Shown piece after piece: positions 38,607 to 48,313 of a DNA stretch of 64,000 bases (the first letter of the stretch is position 1; each line of letters opens with the position of its first letter). The DNA is taken from the NCBI RefSeq assembly GCF_017873415.1, contig NZ_JAGGKD010000006.1, positions 62,001 to 126,000 on the forward strand, in the 5' to 3' direction. The notes under the pieces were generated by a model. It did not search any database, was not told where the DNA came from, and saw nothing but the letters and a program-made list of their open reading frames with translations. The DNA is from Methanolobus bombayensis (GTDB taxonomy: Archaea > Halobacteriota > Methanosarcinia > Methanosarcinales > Methanosarcinaceae). The position numbers and the translations under genes were made by a program.

Positions 38607-39396
38607 CAGAATATCTCCCAGGTGATGTTATAATAAAATATCTTCTTTTCAAAAAGAATATTCAGGCTCTGGAAAGGAAGGACAGGGAAACAAAGTCTAT
38701 CACTAATCATTCTTTTTAGCATATGTCTACCTCAAAAATCAACTAAAATTTATAGGAAATTCCTGCTCCTTATAGTTTTAGTGGAGTTAAAACCAAGGAG
38801 CAATTGAAGGAGGTAGAATTTCCACAGGGATTAATACTGTGGTGTAGACCCATCACAAATCAAGGCGACTTGTGTAATCCCAATATATAATTATGAATTT
38901 CCTATTACTTATATTTTTCTCCATCTTTTATCGATTTATTCTTTAGAATTTATTTTATAATGGGCCTATTGAACTCGTTTTTTTATATTCATAAATAATA
39001 ATGCTTTTGTAATTAGTGAGGGAAAGATATATGTACTTGATATTTCGTTTTTTGTAAATTTGAGGGAAATGAGGTATTATTAAAATCTTACTTTCGTTTT
39101 TGGCTGTTTTCTGCTTTTGAGAAAAAAATCAACTGCCTGGGATGGACTATATATATTTTGTGTGTAGGTGTTTTCTTTTTTGTTAATATGTTGCCTGTTG
39201 ACTGTTATCTATTGCTATGCCTTTATATCTTTACACAAAGTTTATATATCATGGCCCGTACTCTTCTATCGGTAACATTATATACTACAAGCTACTTCCA
39301 ATGTCAGAGCTAATTTGGATCATATTTGACTCATAAATACACTTTAATTTTGAGCTCCTCTCCATCGAAGCAGCATGAAAGTGAATAAATGCAAGT
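38607..39396. other. Long intergenic region between HyuA 2 and the sensor gene
   Basis: 790 bases without a credible gene. It holds promoter sequences for the leftward HyuA pair, the structured element at 38752-38905, and AT-rich TATA-like runs (for example 39151-39162 and 39238-39252) for the rightward sensor gene. Confidence 0.5.
38752..38905. repeat. Nested palindromic element bounded by 11-bp inverted repeats
   Basis: ATAGGAAATTC (38752-38762) and GAATTTCCTAT (38895-38905) are perfect inverted repeats. Inside are stems TGCTCCTT / AAGGAGCA around GTTTTA / TAAAAC, then CACAG / CTGTG and CACAA / TTGTG. A second GAATTTCC at about 38815 also pairs with the left end. This could be a MITE-like element, an insertion-sequence remnant or a structured RNA; no known class was recognised. 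Confidence 0.45.
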
Positions 39397-41979
39397 TTGG
39401 GCGTGATACATATATCAGACAAAAAAGAATCCGGGGATAGTAAAGTTCAGAATATAAGTGTTCACGATACTGTTTTAACAGACAAAAGGCTTGAAGCAGT
39501 TTACAACAGCAGTCCTGTCATTTCTTTTATCTGGAAAGCAGAAGGTTACTGGCCTGTAGAGTATGTTTCCGGGAATATTACCCAGCTTGGATATTCACCT
39601 GATGAATTCCTTTCAGGAAAAATGGTATATGGTGACATTGTTCACCCTGATGATCTTGACAGGATACATCTTGAGGTAAAAAAGCATTCTGAAAAAAAGA
39701 ACACATCTTATTTTTCTCTTAACTACCGTCTTCTGACAAGTTCAGATGAAATACGCTGGGTTACTGAAAGATCCTTTATTAAAAGGGATGAAGAAGGGAA
39801 TATAACCCATTTCCAGGGTATCATAATTGATAATACTGAACTTGAAAAAACGGAACGTGCTCTTCTGGAAACCGGTAAAAAATACCAGATAATATTTGAA
39901 AGGTCCCCGGTAGGGATTATTTACTTTGATGAGAACGGGATAATCACTCATTGTAACAAAAGCTTTTCCAACATTATCGGTGCCCCTGTGAAGAAAATAG
40001 TCGGTTTCAGCGTACTTTCATCTCTCAATGATGACAGGCTTAAAAGTGCTGTTGATGTTGTTTTCCTTGGTAACCCCGGTTTTTATGAAGGTACATATGT
40101 TTCCAGTATAAGCGGGAAGGAGATGACTTTAAAGGCAAGTTTCGCTCCTGTGATGGATGATGATGGTTCTTTGCTTGGTGGTATAGGTATACTTGAAGAT
40201 ATGGCCACCAATAAGGAGGCAAAAGAACTGCTGGCTCTTAATGAGATGCGACTTGAGGCCTTGTTGAAACTATATCAGATGCAGGATTATCCCATGAATG
40301 AAATTGCAGAATATGCAATTCAGAAAGCTGCCGAGCTTACCAACAGCACTACAGGTTATCTTGAATTCCTGAACGAGGATGAGAATGTACTGGAAACTTA
40401 CCACTGGCCCAGTTATATTGAGACAGGTTTGTCAGGGAATGAAGAACCTTTTGTTCATCCTGTAAAGTCAACAGGTTTCTGGGGCGAAGCTATACGTGAA
40501 AGGAGACCTGTAATAGTAAATACCCAGTATAATTCTGACAATGTTGATGAGATCTATCCTGGCAGAAAAGAGCGTATGGTCAGGCATATCACGGTTCCTG
40601 TGTTCGAGAATGAGCAGATAGTGGCAGTTGCCAGTGTTGCCAACAAGTCAAAGGACTATGATGAGTCCGATGTCCGTCAGCTGACACTTCTTATGGAAGG
40701 AATGTGGAAACTTGTGCAGTACAAGAACACAAATGAGGTTCTGTATGAAGCATTAAGGATGCGCAGGGTGCTTGAATCTATTATGAGTTCAAGTCCTGCT
40801 ATTGTTTTCCTGTGGAAGCCTGAACAGGACTGGCCTGTTGAATTCGTATCCGAGAATATTGAACAGTTTGGCTATACTGTTAATGATTTTATCTCAGGAA
40901 AAATAATCTATGGTGACATAATCCATCCATCAGATCTACAGAGGGTAAGGAATGAAGTAGAAAGGGCATCAACAGAAGGTTTTTCAGATTTCAGCCAGGA
41001 GTACAGGATACTTACCAAATCAGGAGATGTGAGGTGGGTGGATGAAAGGACAATGCTTCATTATGATGAAAGAGGGATTGTGGATTATCTTCAGGGTATA
41101 ATTGTTGATATAACGGAACGTAAACAGGCCAATAATTTCATACGCATAGAATGTGATCTGGATAACGTACTTGGTGATACAGGAGGACTCGAGGAGACTT
41201 TTGAGAAGTTACTTGATTTCACTCTTGAGGCCAAGGCTATTGATTCTGGTATAATGTATGTTGTGGACGAAGTGACAGGGGATTTTGAAGCTATCTCTTA
41301 CAGAGGCCTCTCGGAAGATTTTGTAGATTCTCTGGCACATTTTGGTCCGAATACACTTATGGCACGCCTTTTTACCACAGGTTTTCCTGTGTACAAGTAT
41401 TTTTCAGAGATCAATATGATGATGCCCTCTGTAAACCTTGATTTTGAAGGTCTGCAGGCGATGGCATTCATACCAGTCAAGTTCAATGAGAGACTGGTTG
41501 CAGCTATTGTACTGGGATCCCATTCTGAGCTTGAGATCCCTGCAAATTCACGAAATCTTGTTGAAACCATAGCCAATCAGGTTGGTATCATTATCTCCAG
41601 GATGAAAAAGGATTCAGGTGCCCAAAAAAGCAAGAACAATATGAATTCCCTGCTGGATGCTCTTGATGAGATCGTTTTTATTATGGATCTGGAAGGGCGG
41701 ATTCTCCATATTAATGAAACATTAATTGATATCCTGAAATATTCCCCACGGGACCTTGAAATGAAAGATTTCCTTATGCTTTATCCGCAAGACTGGGAAA
41801 ATGAAGTCCTGTCTACGTTGGATGAGATTATGGCAGGAAAGTTATCTACATGTGACATTCCACTGATAAGCAAAGAAGATATTGTTGTACCTGTAAAATC
41901 TAAATTCACTATTGGTGACTGGGGAGGACAGGATGTCCTTATTTCCATATCCACCCCTGTAAAAGAGCCCGGGAATTAA
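39397..41979 (+). CDS. PAS/GAF multi-domain sensor lacking a kinase domain
   Basis: An 860-residue soluble protein: PAS (~30-145, FIWKAEGYWPVEYVSGNITQ), PAS (~150-265, IIFERSPVGIIYFDENG), GAF (~275-430, ELTNSTTGYLEFLNEDE), PAS (~450-570, closely resembling the first), GAF-like (~580-715) and a final PAS (~735-855). No histidine-kinase, receiver or cyclase domain follows before the TAA, so it must signal by protein contact or is truncated. Start is uncertain (TTG 39397 or GTG 39403). Its 3' end overlaps the convergent HyuA 3 gene by four bases. Context suggests control of nearby methylamine or HyuA genes; this is inference. Confidence 0.8.
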   Translation: MGVIHISDKKESGDSKVQNISVHDTVLTDKRLEAVYNSSPVISFIWKAEGYWPVEYVSGNITQLGYSPDEFLSGKMVYGDIVHPDDLDRIHLEVKKHSEKKNTSYFSLNYRLLTSSDEIRWVTERSFIKRDEEGNITHFQGIIIDNTELEKTERALLETGKKYQIIFERSPVGIIYFDENGIITHCNKSFSNIIGAPVKKIVGFSVLSSLNDDRLKSAVDVVFLGNPGFYEGTYVSSISGKEMTLKASFAPVMDDDGSLLGGIGILEDMATNKEAKELLALNEMRLEALLKLYQMQDYPMNEIAEYAIQKAAELTNSTTGYLEFLNEDENVLETYHWPSYIETGLSGNEEPFVHPVKSTGFWGEAIRERRPVIVNTQYNSDNVDEIYPGRKERMVRHITVPVFENEQIVAVASVANKSKDYDESDVRQLTLLMEGMWKLVQYKNTNEVLYEALRMRRVLESIMSSSPAIVFLWKPEQDWPVEFVSENIEQFGYTVNDFISGKIIYGDIIHPSDLQRVRNEVERASTEGFSDFSQEYRILTKSGDVRWVDERTMLHYDERGIVDYLQGIIVDITERKQANNFIRIECDLDNVLGDTGGLEETFEKLLDFTLEAKAIDSGIMYVVDEVTGDFEAISYRGLSEDFVDSLAHFGPNTLMARLFTTGFPVYKYFSEINMMMPSVNLDFEGLQAMAFIPVKFNERLVAAIVLGSHSELEIPANSRNLVETIANQVGIIISRMKKDSGAQKSKNNMNSLLDALDEIVFIMDLEGRILHINETLIDILKYSPRDLEMKDFLMLYPQDWENEVLSTLDEIMAGKLSTCDIPLISKEDIVVPVKSKFTIGDWGGQDVLISISTPVKEPGN

Positions 41980-43910
41980 CAGCAATCCAGGCTGTCATCC
42001 CTGTTACCAACACCAAGGACTACAAGTTTTGTTTCCATAGGTGTTTTCCATCCCATTGGGATGACCTCTTCTTTTTTGATATCGATCTTTATATGGCTCG
42101 GGTCAAGTCCTGCTTCTTTCATATAACTAAGCACAGTACTTTCGCCAAGGTTCACAGCATAGTCCAGAGCTTCCTGGTATTCATAGAAATTGTTCTTTCC
42201 ATGTTCAGAGAACACAAGGAATTCCCAGTCAGGAGCAGCCATGGATGCAGGTCTGATGAGAACCTCGAATCTGCGAATTCCCTTAGCAGCCAATGCACCG
42301 GCAGCATTTCCAACACTTGAATATTCAGGCAGGATTATTCTGGCATCCAGTATTTCCTGCATTTCTTCAACAAACGCAGAAACAGGACCGCCTATCAGCA
42401 CTACAGGTACTTCTATCTTAAACTTTGCAGGTGACTGGATATCGAACATTTTCCTGATCTCCGATTTTTCAACCCCATCAAAGAAGAATGATACGAGGTC
42501 ACATGCCATGTTCTTTGCAAATTCTCTCTTGATATGCCGGGCAAATTCATACTTTTCCATTCCAACCAGTGACCCAAGCATGTTTGCACCGACATTTGCA
42601 GCTTCAACATTCCTTTCAGTGTATTCTCCAAGTACATGAAGGGCATCCGTCAGTGTGAAACCAATTGGTTGCAGTAATCTTTTTTGTATGAGACTGTCAA
42701 ATATCTTGCTTGCAGGAAATTTTTTAATGCGATTAAATATCTCTGTTGTGGATGTTGGTTCCTTTTTAACAGCTTCAAGAACTTCTTGTTCCTCCGGGCT
42801 TGCTTCAAATGCTTCATAGTCTGTCCTTAAATAGAATTTAGTTGGCTGGTAGTTGACCCCAATCTTCATTTTTGATGGCATCGGATTTGCTCTGAGCTGC
42901 TCAAGGAAATCAGGATAAAGTACAGCAGCCCTGCATAGAGGAATAACCCTTCTTGGACCTATATTGATATTTGCTCCTTTGACCCATACATGACTATCGC
43001 CTCCCATTGCAGAGGTTTCCATTTTTATGGCTTTAACCCTTGTTTTCCATCCTCCTACAACTGCACCTGAATCACTCATTTCAGGAACTCCATTGTAGAT
43101 CACTGAAATATCGGTGCTCGTACCTCCAACGTCTATAACGGCACATGTCTCTTCATCTGCGAGGAAAGAGGCACCTACAAGACTTCCTGCTGGTCCTGAA
43201 AATATGGATTCTATTGGTTTTTTAAGGGCACTCTGTATGCCAATGACCGAACCATCACATTTGAGCATGAATACTTTTGCATCAATTCCTCTGGATTTTA
43301 TTTCGGCTTCTACTGTTGTCATGAATCTCTCAGTTACAGGTATTAACTGTGCGTTCAGAAAAGCTGTAACTGCTCTTTCAAATGCACCAAGATCCTGGGA
43401 AAGTTCATAGCTGCAGATAACTGGAAGGCCGGTGTTTTCCATTATAATATCTTTTGCGCGGAGTTCATGGTCATGGTTTCTGACACTAAAATATGATGAA
43501 ATTGCAAAGGCTGAAACTTTATCTTTGACACTGAGAGCAAATTTCCTTATAGCTTCTTCTTCAAGGGTATCAGTTTCTATCCCGTTATGGTCATGTCCTC
43601 CTTTCACTTTCAGGAAATGTTGTGTAGGTAGTTCCTGCTTTATATCGTAATTTCCTATGAGTATCAGGGCTACCGGGGAACCGGTTCCCTCGAGTATACT
43701 GTTAGTCGAAAGTGTTGTGGATACTGAAACTACTTTAACATCCTTCAGACAAACGGGATCCAGTCCGTCCATAGCTTTTGTTATTCCTTCCAGTGGGTCG
43801 GGGTAGCTTGTCAGGGCTTTGTTTGACTGGGTTATTGTGTTATCTTCATCTTTTAAAAGAACCGCATCTGTATACGTTCCTCCTGCATCAATTCCTAAGC
43901 TGTAACTCAT
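41976..43910 (-). CDS. HyuA-type ASKHA protein 3
   Basis: Third paralogue, 644 residues from the ATG at 43910 (MSYSLGIDAGGTYTDAV), which has GGAG nine bases upstream. An in-frame ATG at 43955 would only add an unrelated 15-residue tail. Motifs as in the other two: SVSTTLSTNSILEGTG, ELSQDLGAFERAVTAFLNA, IDVGGTSTDIS, AMGGDSHVW. The C-terminus differs, ending in DSLDCC. It is a lone gene upstream of mttB, divergent from it, and convergent with the PAS/GAF sensor. Confidence 0.85.
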   Translation of the reverse strand: MSYSLGIDAGGTYTDAVLLKDEDNTITQSNKALTSYPDPLEGITKAMDGLDPVCLKDVKVVSVSTTLSTNSILEGTGSPVALILIGNYDIKQELPTQHFLKVKGGHDHNGIETDTLEEEAIRKFALSVKDKVSAFAISSYFSVRNHDHELRAKDIIMENTGLPVICSYELSQDLGAFERAVTAFLNAQLIPVTERFMTTVEAEIKSRGIDAKVFMLKCDGSVIGIQSALKKPIESIFSGPAGSLVGASFLADEETCAVIDVGGTSTDISVIYNGVPEMSDSGAVVGGWKTRVKAIKMETSAMGGDSHVWVKGANINIGPRRVIPLCRAAVLYPDFLEQLRANPMPSKMKIGVNYQPTKFYLRTDYEAFEASPEEQEVLEAVKKEPTSTTEIFNRIKKFPASKIFDSLIQKRLLQPIGFTLTDALHVLGEYTERNVEAANVGANMLGSLVGMEKYEFARHIKREFAKNMACDLVSFFFDGVEKSEIRKMFDIQSPAKFKIEVPVVLIGGPVSAFVEEMQEILDARIILPEYSSVGNAAGALAAKGIRRFEVLIRPASMAAPDWEFLVFSEHGKNNFYEYQEALDYAVNLGESTVLSYMKEAGLDPSHIKIDIKKEEVIPMGWKTPMETKLVVLGVGNRDDSLDCC

Positions 43911-44528
43911 TTTCTTGAACTCCATTATTATCTGGTTAGTTGGCTGAATGTTCAAAAATTAAAGTATATATATTTTTTGCAAAAAACATTCACGCCGTTA
44001 ATTGCAAAAACAGTATCTAAAGACTTTTTTTTGTATGATGGAATAACAAATGAAAATGATGATGAGTAACATTTATATGTGTGAATATCTTCTTTACTCT
44101 TGCTGTAAAATTCAGGCCAATGAATTGAAAGTATCTGTCATAATTTACGTTGTTTTTGTTTGTTTATATGCAATATGTGCTTTACCCGTCATGTTTATAT
44201 GTGATACGCAACGCTCCTTGCATAGTAAACTATATATATGATGCAATCACCACTAATATTTGGTATTTCAATAATTTTTTTATTGGATGTTAAAAAAAGC
44301 AATCAATAATCTTGTTATACTATTCTCTATATTCTCTGGGTGGATTATCTTTATATACTACTTATTAATCTGCAACAATAGCAAAATATAAATACTAGAT
44401 TATTAGGCAAACTTTATATATATGAATATGATACCTATTCTACAGGAACAACAATGCTCTAAGCATGTTCACTCCTTCGGAATGTTTTAGATGTATTCCG
44501 GATTAAAATTTAAATTGGAGGTTAAGAA
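43911..44528. promoter_or_regulatory. Divergent control region between HyuA 3 and mttB
   Basis: 618 AT-rich bases without a credible gene (a 63-residue frame at 44050 is rejected). AAAATATAAATAC at 44383-44395 is the best TATA box for mttB and recurs before mtbC copy 2 at 48614-48626; the mttB leader would be about 110 bases. A GGAAT / ATTCC hairpin lies near 44478-44500. CACGCCGTTAATT near 43992 resembles the core of the 21679 palindrome and faces HyuA 3. Confidence 0.5.
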
Positions 44529-46019
44529 ATGGTAAAACAATATTTCCCAGGTAGAAGCCCATTAGACGGCGTAACTCTGGAGCTTTTTTCAGAAGATGAT
44601 CTCAGAGCTCTTCACTACGCTACAATGGATGTCTTCATCAACACTGGTATTCAGGTATCTGATGCCGAAGCAAGAGCTATCTTTAAAGAAGGTGGCTGTT
44701 TAGTCGACGAAAAAACACAGATCGTTAAGATTCCTGAGTTTGTAGTCAACAGGGCACTTCGTGACTGTCCTTCCAAATTCGTCCTCTGGGGACGTGACAA
44801 GAAGCACAACACCAAGCAGGAACACAAAGGAAAGGTACACTGGACCTGTTTCGGTACCGGTGTCAAGATGTGCAACTATGAAGGACCAGGTAAGTATGTT
44901 ACTGTCGACTCTACAGAGAAGGACGTAGCAGATACAGCAAAGATCTGTGACTGGGCAGAGAACATCAACTATTATTCACTTGCAGTTTCCGCAAGGGACT
45001 GGGCAGGTAAGGGTGCACAGGATGTCCACGAGACACTGACACCACTTATGAACACAACAAAGCACTTCCACCACATCGACCCTGTGGGCGAGAACGTAGA
45101 CTACTATCAGGAACTTGCTGTAGCATACTACGGTGGAGACGACGAAGAAGCACGTAAGAAGCCTATCTTCTCAACATTGCTCTGTCCTACAAGCCCACTG
45201 GAACTCAGTGAGAACGCATGTCAGGTTATCATCAAGGGTGCAAAATTCGGTACACCTGTTAACGTACTCAGTATGGCAATGGCTGGCGGTTCATCACCAG
45301 TACACCTTGCAGGTACACTTGTAACACACAACGCTGAGGTACTTTCCGGTATCGTTCTGGCACAGCTGGTACAGCCAGGTGCACCAGTATGGTATGGTAG
45401 TTCTACCACAACATTCGACCTGAAGAAGGGTACTGCTCCTGTAGGTTCCCCTGAACTTGGTCTTATCAGTGCAGCTGTAGCAAAACTCGGTCAGTACTAT
45501 GGTCTGCCAACATTCGTTGCTGGTTCGTAGGCAGATGCCAAGATACCTGATGGCCAGGCTGGTCATGAGAAGACAATGACAACAATTCTTCCATCCTTTG
45601 CAGGTGCAAACACCCTGTACGGAGCAGGTATGCTTGAGCTCGGTATGACATTCTCACTTGAACAGCTCGTTCTTGATAATGACATGATCTCCATGACAAA
45701 GAAGGCAATGCAGGGAATCCCTGTAAATGAGGAGACCATGGCAGTTGAATCCATTGACCAGGTTGGTATTGGAAACAACTTCCTTGCACACAAGACAACA
45801 AGACAGAACATCGACCTCCCATCCAGCCCAATGCTCATTGACAGGCTTATGTTCGGAGACTGGGAAATGGCAGGTTCAAAGGACATCGCTACAGTGGCTC
45901 ATGAAAAAGTCGTTGACATCATGAAGAACCACGAAGTAGAACCAATAGATGCTGATCTGCTCAAGGATATGAAGGCAGTTGTAGAAAAGGCTGACAAGGC
46001 TTTCAGGGACAGCATGTAA
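44529..46019 (+). CDS. mttB: Trimethylamine:corrinoid methyltransferase MttB (pyrrolysine 334)
   Basis: Transfers one methyl group from trimethylamine to MttC. The frame is interrupted by TAG at 45528-45530, codon 334, the known pyrrolysine position in MttB; readthrough gives 496 residues, the family length. Local sequence PTFVAGS[17 protein letters not shown]. GGAGG eight bases before the ATG sets the start. Only one mttB is present although mtbB and mtmB are duplicated. It is 16 bases upstream of mttC. Confidence 0.98.
45528..45566 (+). promoter_or_regulatory. Pyl codon and downstream hairpin in mttB
   Basis: TAG followed by a 7-bp stem ATGGCCA (45550-45556) / TGGTCAT (45560-45566) with one G-T pair and loop GGC, about 19 bases downstream. 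Weaker and further away than in mtmB, so its role is uncertain. Confidence 0.35.
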
Positions 46020-46035
46020 AACAGGAGGTTTAAAA

Positions 46036-46683
46036 ATGGCAACAAAAGAAGAGATTATTGCAAAAGCAAAAGCAGCAATTTTAGACTTTGATGAAGATGC
46101 AGCATCAGAAGCAGCCCAGGAAGGTCTTGATGCAGATGTAGATCCAGTAGATCTTATCCAGGACGGCTTCACTGCAGGTATGAATGAAGTTGGTGACCAA
46201 TTCGAAGCAGGTACTGTATTCCTTCCACATGTCATTGCAGCATCAGAAGCAATGAGTGCAGGAGTAGCTGTACTTACACCAGCTCTTGAAGCAAAGGGCT
46301 CAGAAACAGCAAGCAAGGGAACAATCGTTATTGGCACCATCGAGGGAGATATTCACTCAATCGGTAAGGACATTGTTGCAACAATGCTCAAGATCGCTGG
46401 TTTCAAGGTTGTAGACCTTGGAAGGGATGTAGCTATCGGCAAGTATGTCGAGGCTGTGAAAGCAAACAGCGCTGATGTAGTTGCTTCATCTGCTCTTATG
46501 ACCACAACAATGGTCAGCCAGATACAGATCGAAGAACAGCTCAAGGAAGCAGGAGTTCGCGATTCCGTTAAGACAATGGTCGGCGGTGCACCTGTAACCC
46601 AGGACTGGGCAACAAAGATCGGTGCAGACATCTATGGAGAAAACGCAACTGACGTTGTAACAAAGATAAATGCACTCTTCTAA
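46036..46683 (+). CDS. mttC: Trimethylamine corrinoid protein MttC
   Basis: 215-residue cobalamin carrier for MttB: helical cap (~1-90) and B12 domain with EGDIHSIGKDIVATML (DxHxxG), SSALMTTTMV and VGGAPVTQDWATKIGAD. ACAGGAGG eight bases before the ATG. Forms the mttBC unit; followed by two stable hairpins before mttP. Confidence 0.96.
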   Translation: MATKEEIIAKAKAAILDFDEDAASEAAQEGLDADVDPVDLIQDGFTAGMNEVGDQFEAGTVFLPHVIAASEAMSAGVAVLTPALEAKGSETASKGTIVIGTIEGDIHSIGKDIVATMLKIAGFKVVDLGRDVAIGKYVEAVKANSADVVASSALMTTTMVSQIQIEEQLKEAGVRDSVKTMVGGAPVTQDWATKIGADIYGENATDVVTKINALF

Positions 46684-46711
46684 GACAGAAGAGAGTAGAA
46701 ACTTGAGTTGA

Positions 46712-46770
46712 GAGGATGTTTCAGGCATCCTCACAACCGGAAGACAATATTTTTGGAGTTATTGTCTTCC
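46712..46770 (+). terminator. Two hairpins between mttC and mttP
   Basis: Stem GAGGATG / CATCCTC (46712-46732) and perfect 11-bp stem GGAAGACAATA / TATTGTCTTCC (46739-46770). A third weaker stem (AACTG / CAGTT) ending in T7 lies near 46828-46874. These could make mttBC message more abundant than mttP message. Confidence 0.6.
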
Positions 46771-46962
46771 TCTAATTGGTGCTTAAGGAATATGACTGTT
46801 CCGTTAAATAGCACCCTCAAAAGAAGATGTCAACTGTCTGCCTGATCGGCGCTGTCAGTTTTCTATCTTTTTTTGTGTATAACTTCCGGGAAATCCGGAA
46901 TCATCAAAATGCCATCTATTGGCATATTATAGTTAAGAAGGTTTGAAATTGGAGGTATAAAT

Positions 46963-48009
46963 ATGGATTTGCAATCTTTAAAAAAGCAAGAACATCAGAG
47001 GAGAATCAAATATGGTTTCATGTGGGCTTTCTTCTGTGCAGTTCTCTGGGGTTTGTGGTATCTCCCGGGTACTGCAGTATGGGTACTTAACCCTTTTGAT
47101 CAGATGTATGGTGAAGTAGCTGCATCAAATGGCGATGGTGTAGCACTTGTTATTGTCGCTGTGCTGATAACCGCATTCAATGCGGCAACGGTTATTCTGG
47201 CTCTTGGAGTCTGGAACGGTGTGCTTGGTAAGTTCGGAGAAATGAAGAGAACATTAAAAGAATTCCACCCCTGTTCCAAATGGTTCTTCCTTGCGTCTAT
47301 TTTCGGTGGCCCAATGGCTATTCTGGGTTCTTTTATCGCCATGGGTTTTGTAGGAGGCGCTTTTGCAGCTGTAGCAGCTCTTATGTATCCTGTTGTAGGT
47401 GCAGTGCTTGCTTCTAAATGGTATGGTGAAAAGGTAACAAAGCGTGCTTTTATTGGTATTATTGTTATCATCCTTGGAGGTATCACTATATTCGGTGGCG
47501 GAGTTCTCTCCGAGATCGGCAGTGGTAACGTTCTCTGGATTGGTTATCTTGGCGGACTTATGGCAGCTACCGGCTGGGGTATCGAAGGTGCCATAGCAGG
47601 TAAAGGTCTGGATATCGCAGAGCCTGACGTTGGTCTTACACTCAGGTTCATCGGTGAAGGTGTTATCTGGTGGATCATTGCTATCCCGCTACTTGCTATT
47701 ATCGGATTCCCAATGATTAAGTACGCACTTCTCGCATTTGAGCCACTTACAATGCTTGTACTGGTATTTGCAGGTATAACATTTGGTTTCTGTTATGTTG
47801 CCTGGTACAAGTCCTTCCCACTTATCGGTGTAGGAAGAGGACAAGGTATCGGAAATCTGTACGGTCTATTTGCTGTAATATTCATTTTCCTCTTCTTCGG
47901 AGATGTTCCTTCCTGGACAATTCTTGTAGGAGGTTTCCTGTGTCTTGCAGGTAGTACGATAATGTTCTCTGAGGATACTGGAGAAATGGAATCTTTGAGA
48001 GGTGATTAA
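46963..48009 (+). CDS. mttP: Trimethylamine permease MttP
   Basis: A 348-residue integral membrane protein with about ten helices, of the MttP family found with mttBC in methanogens and some bacteria; topology resembles drug/metabolite transporters. Charged N-terminal tail (MDLQSLKKQEHQRRIKYG), then helices including MWAFFCAVLWGLWYLPG and ATGWGIEGAIAGKG. GGAGG nine bases before the ATG. Followed after one base by a 96-residue gene and then a 49-residue membrane protein, so it probably works or is regulated with them. Confidence 0.88.
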   Translation: MDLQSLKKQEHQRRIKYGFMWAFFCAVLWGLWYLPGTAVWVLNPFDQMYGEVAASNGDGVALVIVAVLITAFNAATVILALGVWNGVLGKFGEMKRTLKEFHPCSKWFFLASIFGGPMAILGSFIAMGFVGGAFAAVAALMYPVVGAVLASKWYGEKVTKRAFIGIIVIILGGITIFGGGVLSEIGSGNVLWIGYLGGLMAATGWGIEGAIAGKGLDIAEPDVGLTLRFIGEGVIWWIIAIPLLAIIGFPMIKYALLAFEPLTMLVLVFAGITFGFCYVAWYKSFPLIGVGRGQGIGNLYGLFAVIFIFLFFGDVPSWTILVGGFLCLAGSTIMFSEDTGEMESLRGD

Positions 48010-48010
48010 A

Positions 48011-48301
48011 ATGGCAAATCGTCCGGTTAAATTCAGGATACTTGAATTGTGTAACAGTGGTAAATGGAACTATGAGATCGTAGAACAGATCCAGAAGGAG
48101 TACCCTGACCTCAAAGGAAATTTCCACAGGGATTCTATCAACTTCGATATTATAGAACTTGCATCCGGTGGAATGCTCGAAGATGTTGAGGCCAAGGTCG
48201 ATGAAGAAGGTATCTACAAAAAAGGATTCCTTCTGCACAAATACGTGCTTACTGACTTTGGAAGGATAAGGGCTTCAGATGCCTGTCTGATGTACGTATA
48301 A
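48011..48301 (+). CDS. Small soluble protein of the mttP operon, possible winged helix
   Basis: 96 residues from ATG 48011, which follows the mttP stop by one base and has GAGGTG overlapping the mttP end; the GTG at 48002 lies in the ribosome-binding site and is rejected. Sequence (FRILELCNSGKWNYEIVEQIQKEYP, then GMLEDVEAKVDEEGIYKKGFLLHKYVLTDFGR) looks like a winged helix, where the final phrase resembles the wing of a regulator. I do not recognise it. It could be an operon-specific regulator or a cytoplasmic partner of MttP. Confidence 0.7.
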   Translation: MANRPVKFRILELCNSGKWNYEIVEQIQKEYPDLKGNFHRDSINFDIIELASGGMLEDVEAKVDEEGIYKKGFLLHKYVLTDFGRIRASDACLMYV

Positions 48302-48313
48302 GGAGTGATGTAA

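Noticed and set aside
38752-38905. tnpB (IS200/IS605) remnant with guide-RNA-like end
   Set aside because: Hairpins recall such ends, but no recognisable TnpB sequence could be found in any frame; left as an unclassified palindromic element.
44050-44241. 63-residue ORF in the mttB leader
   Set aside because: No ribosome-binding site, AT-driven residues and no similarity to neighbours; better read as leader/promoter DNA.
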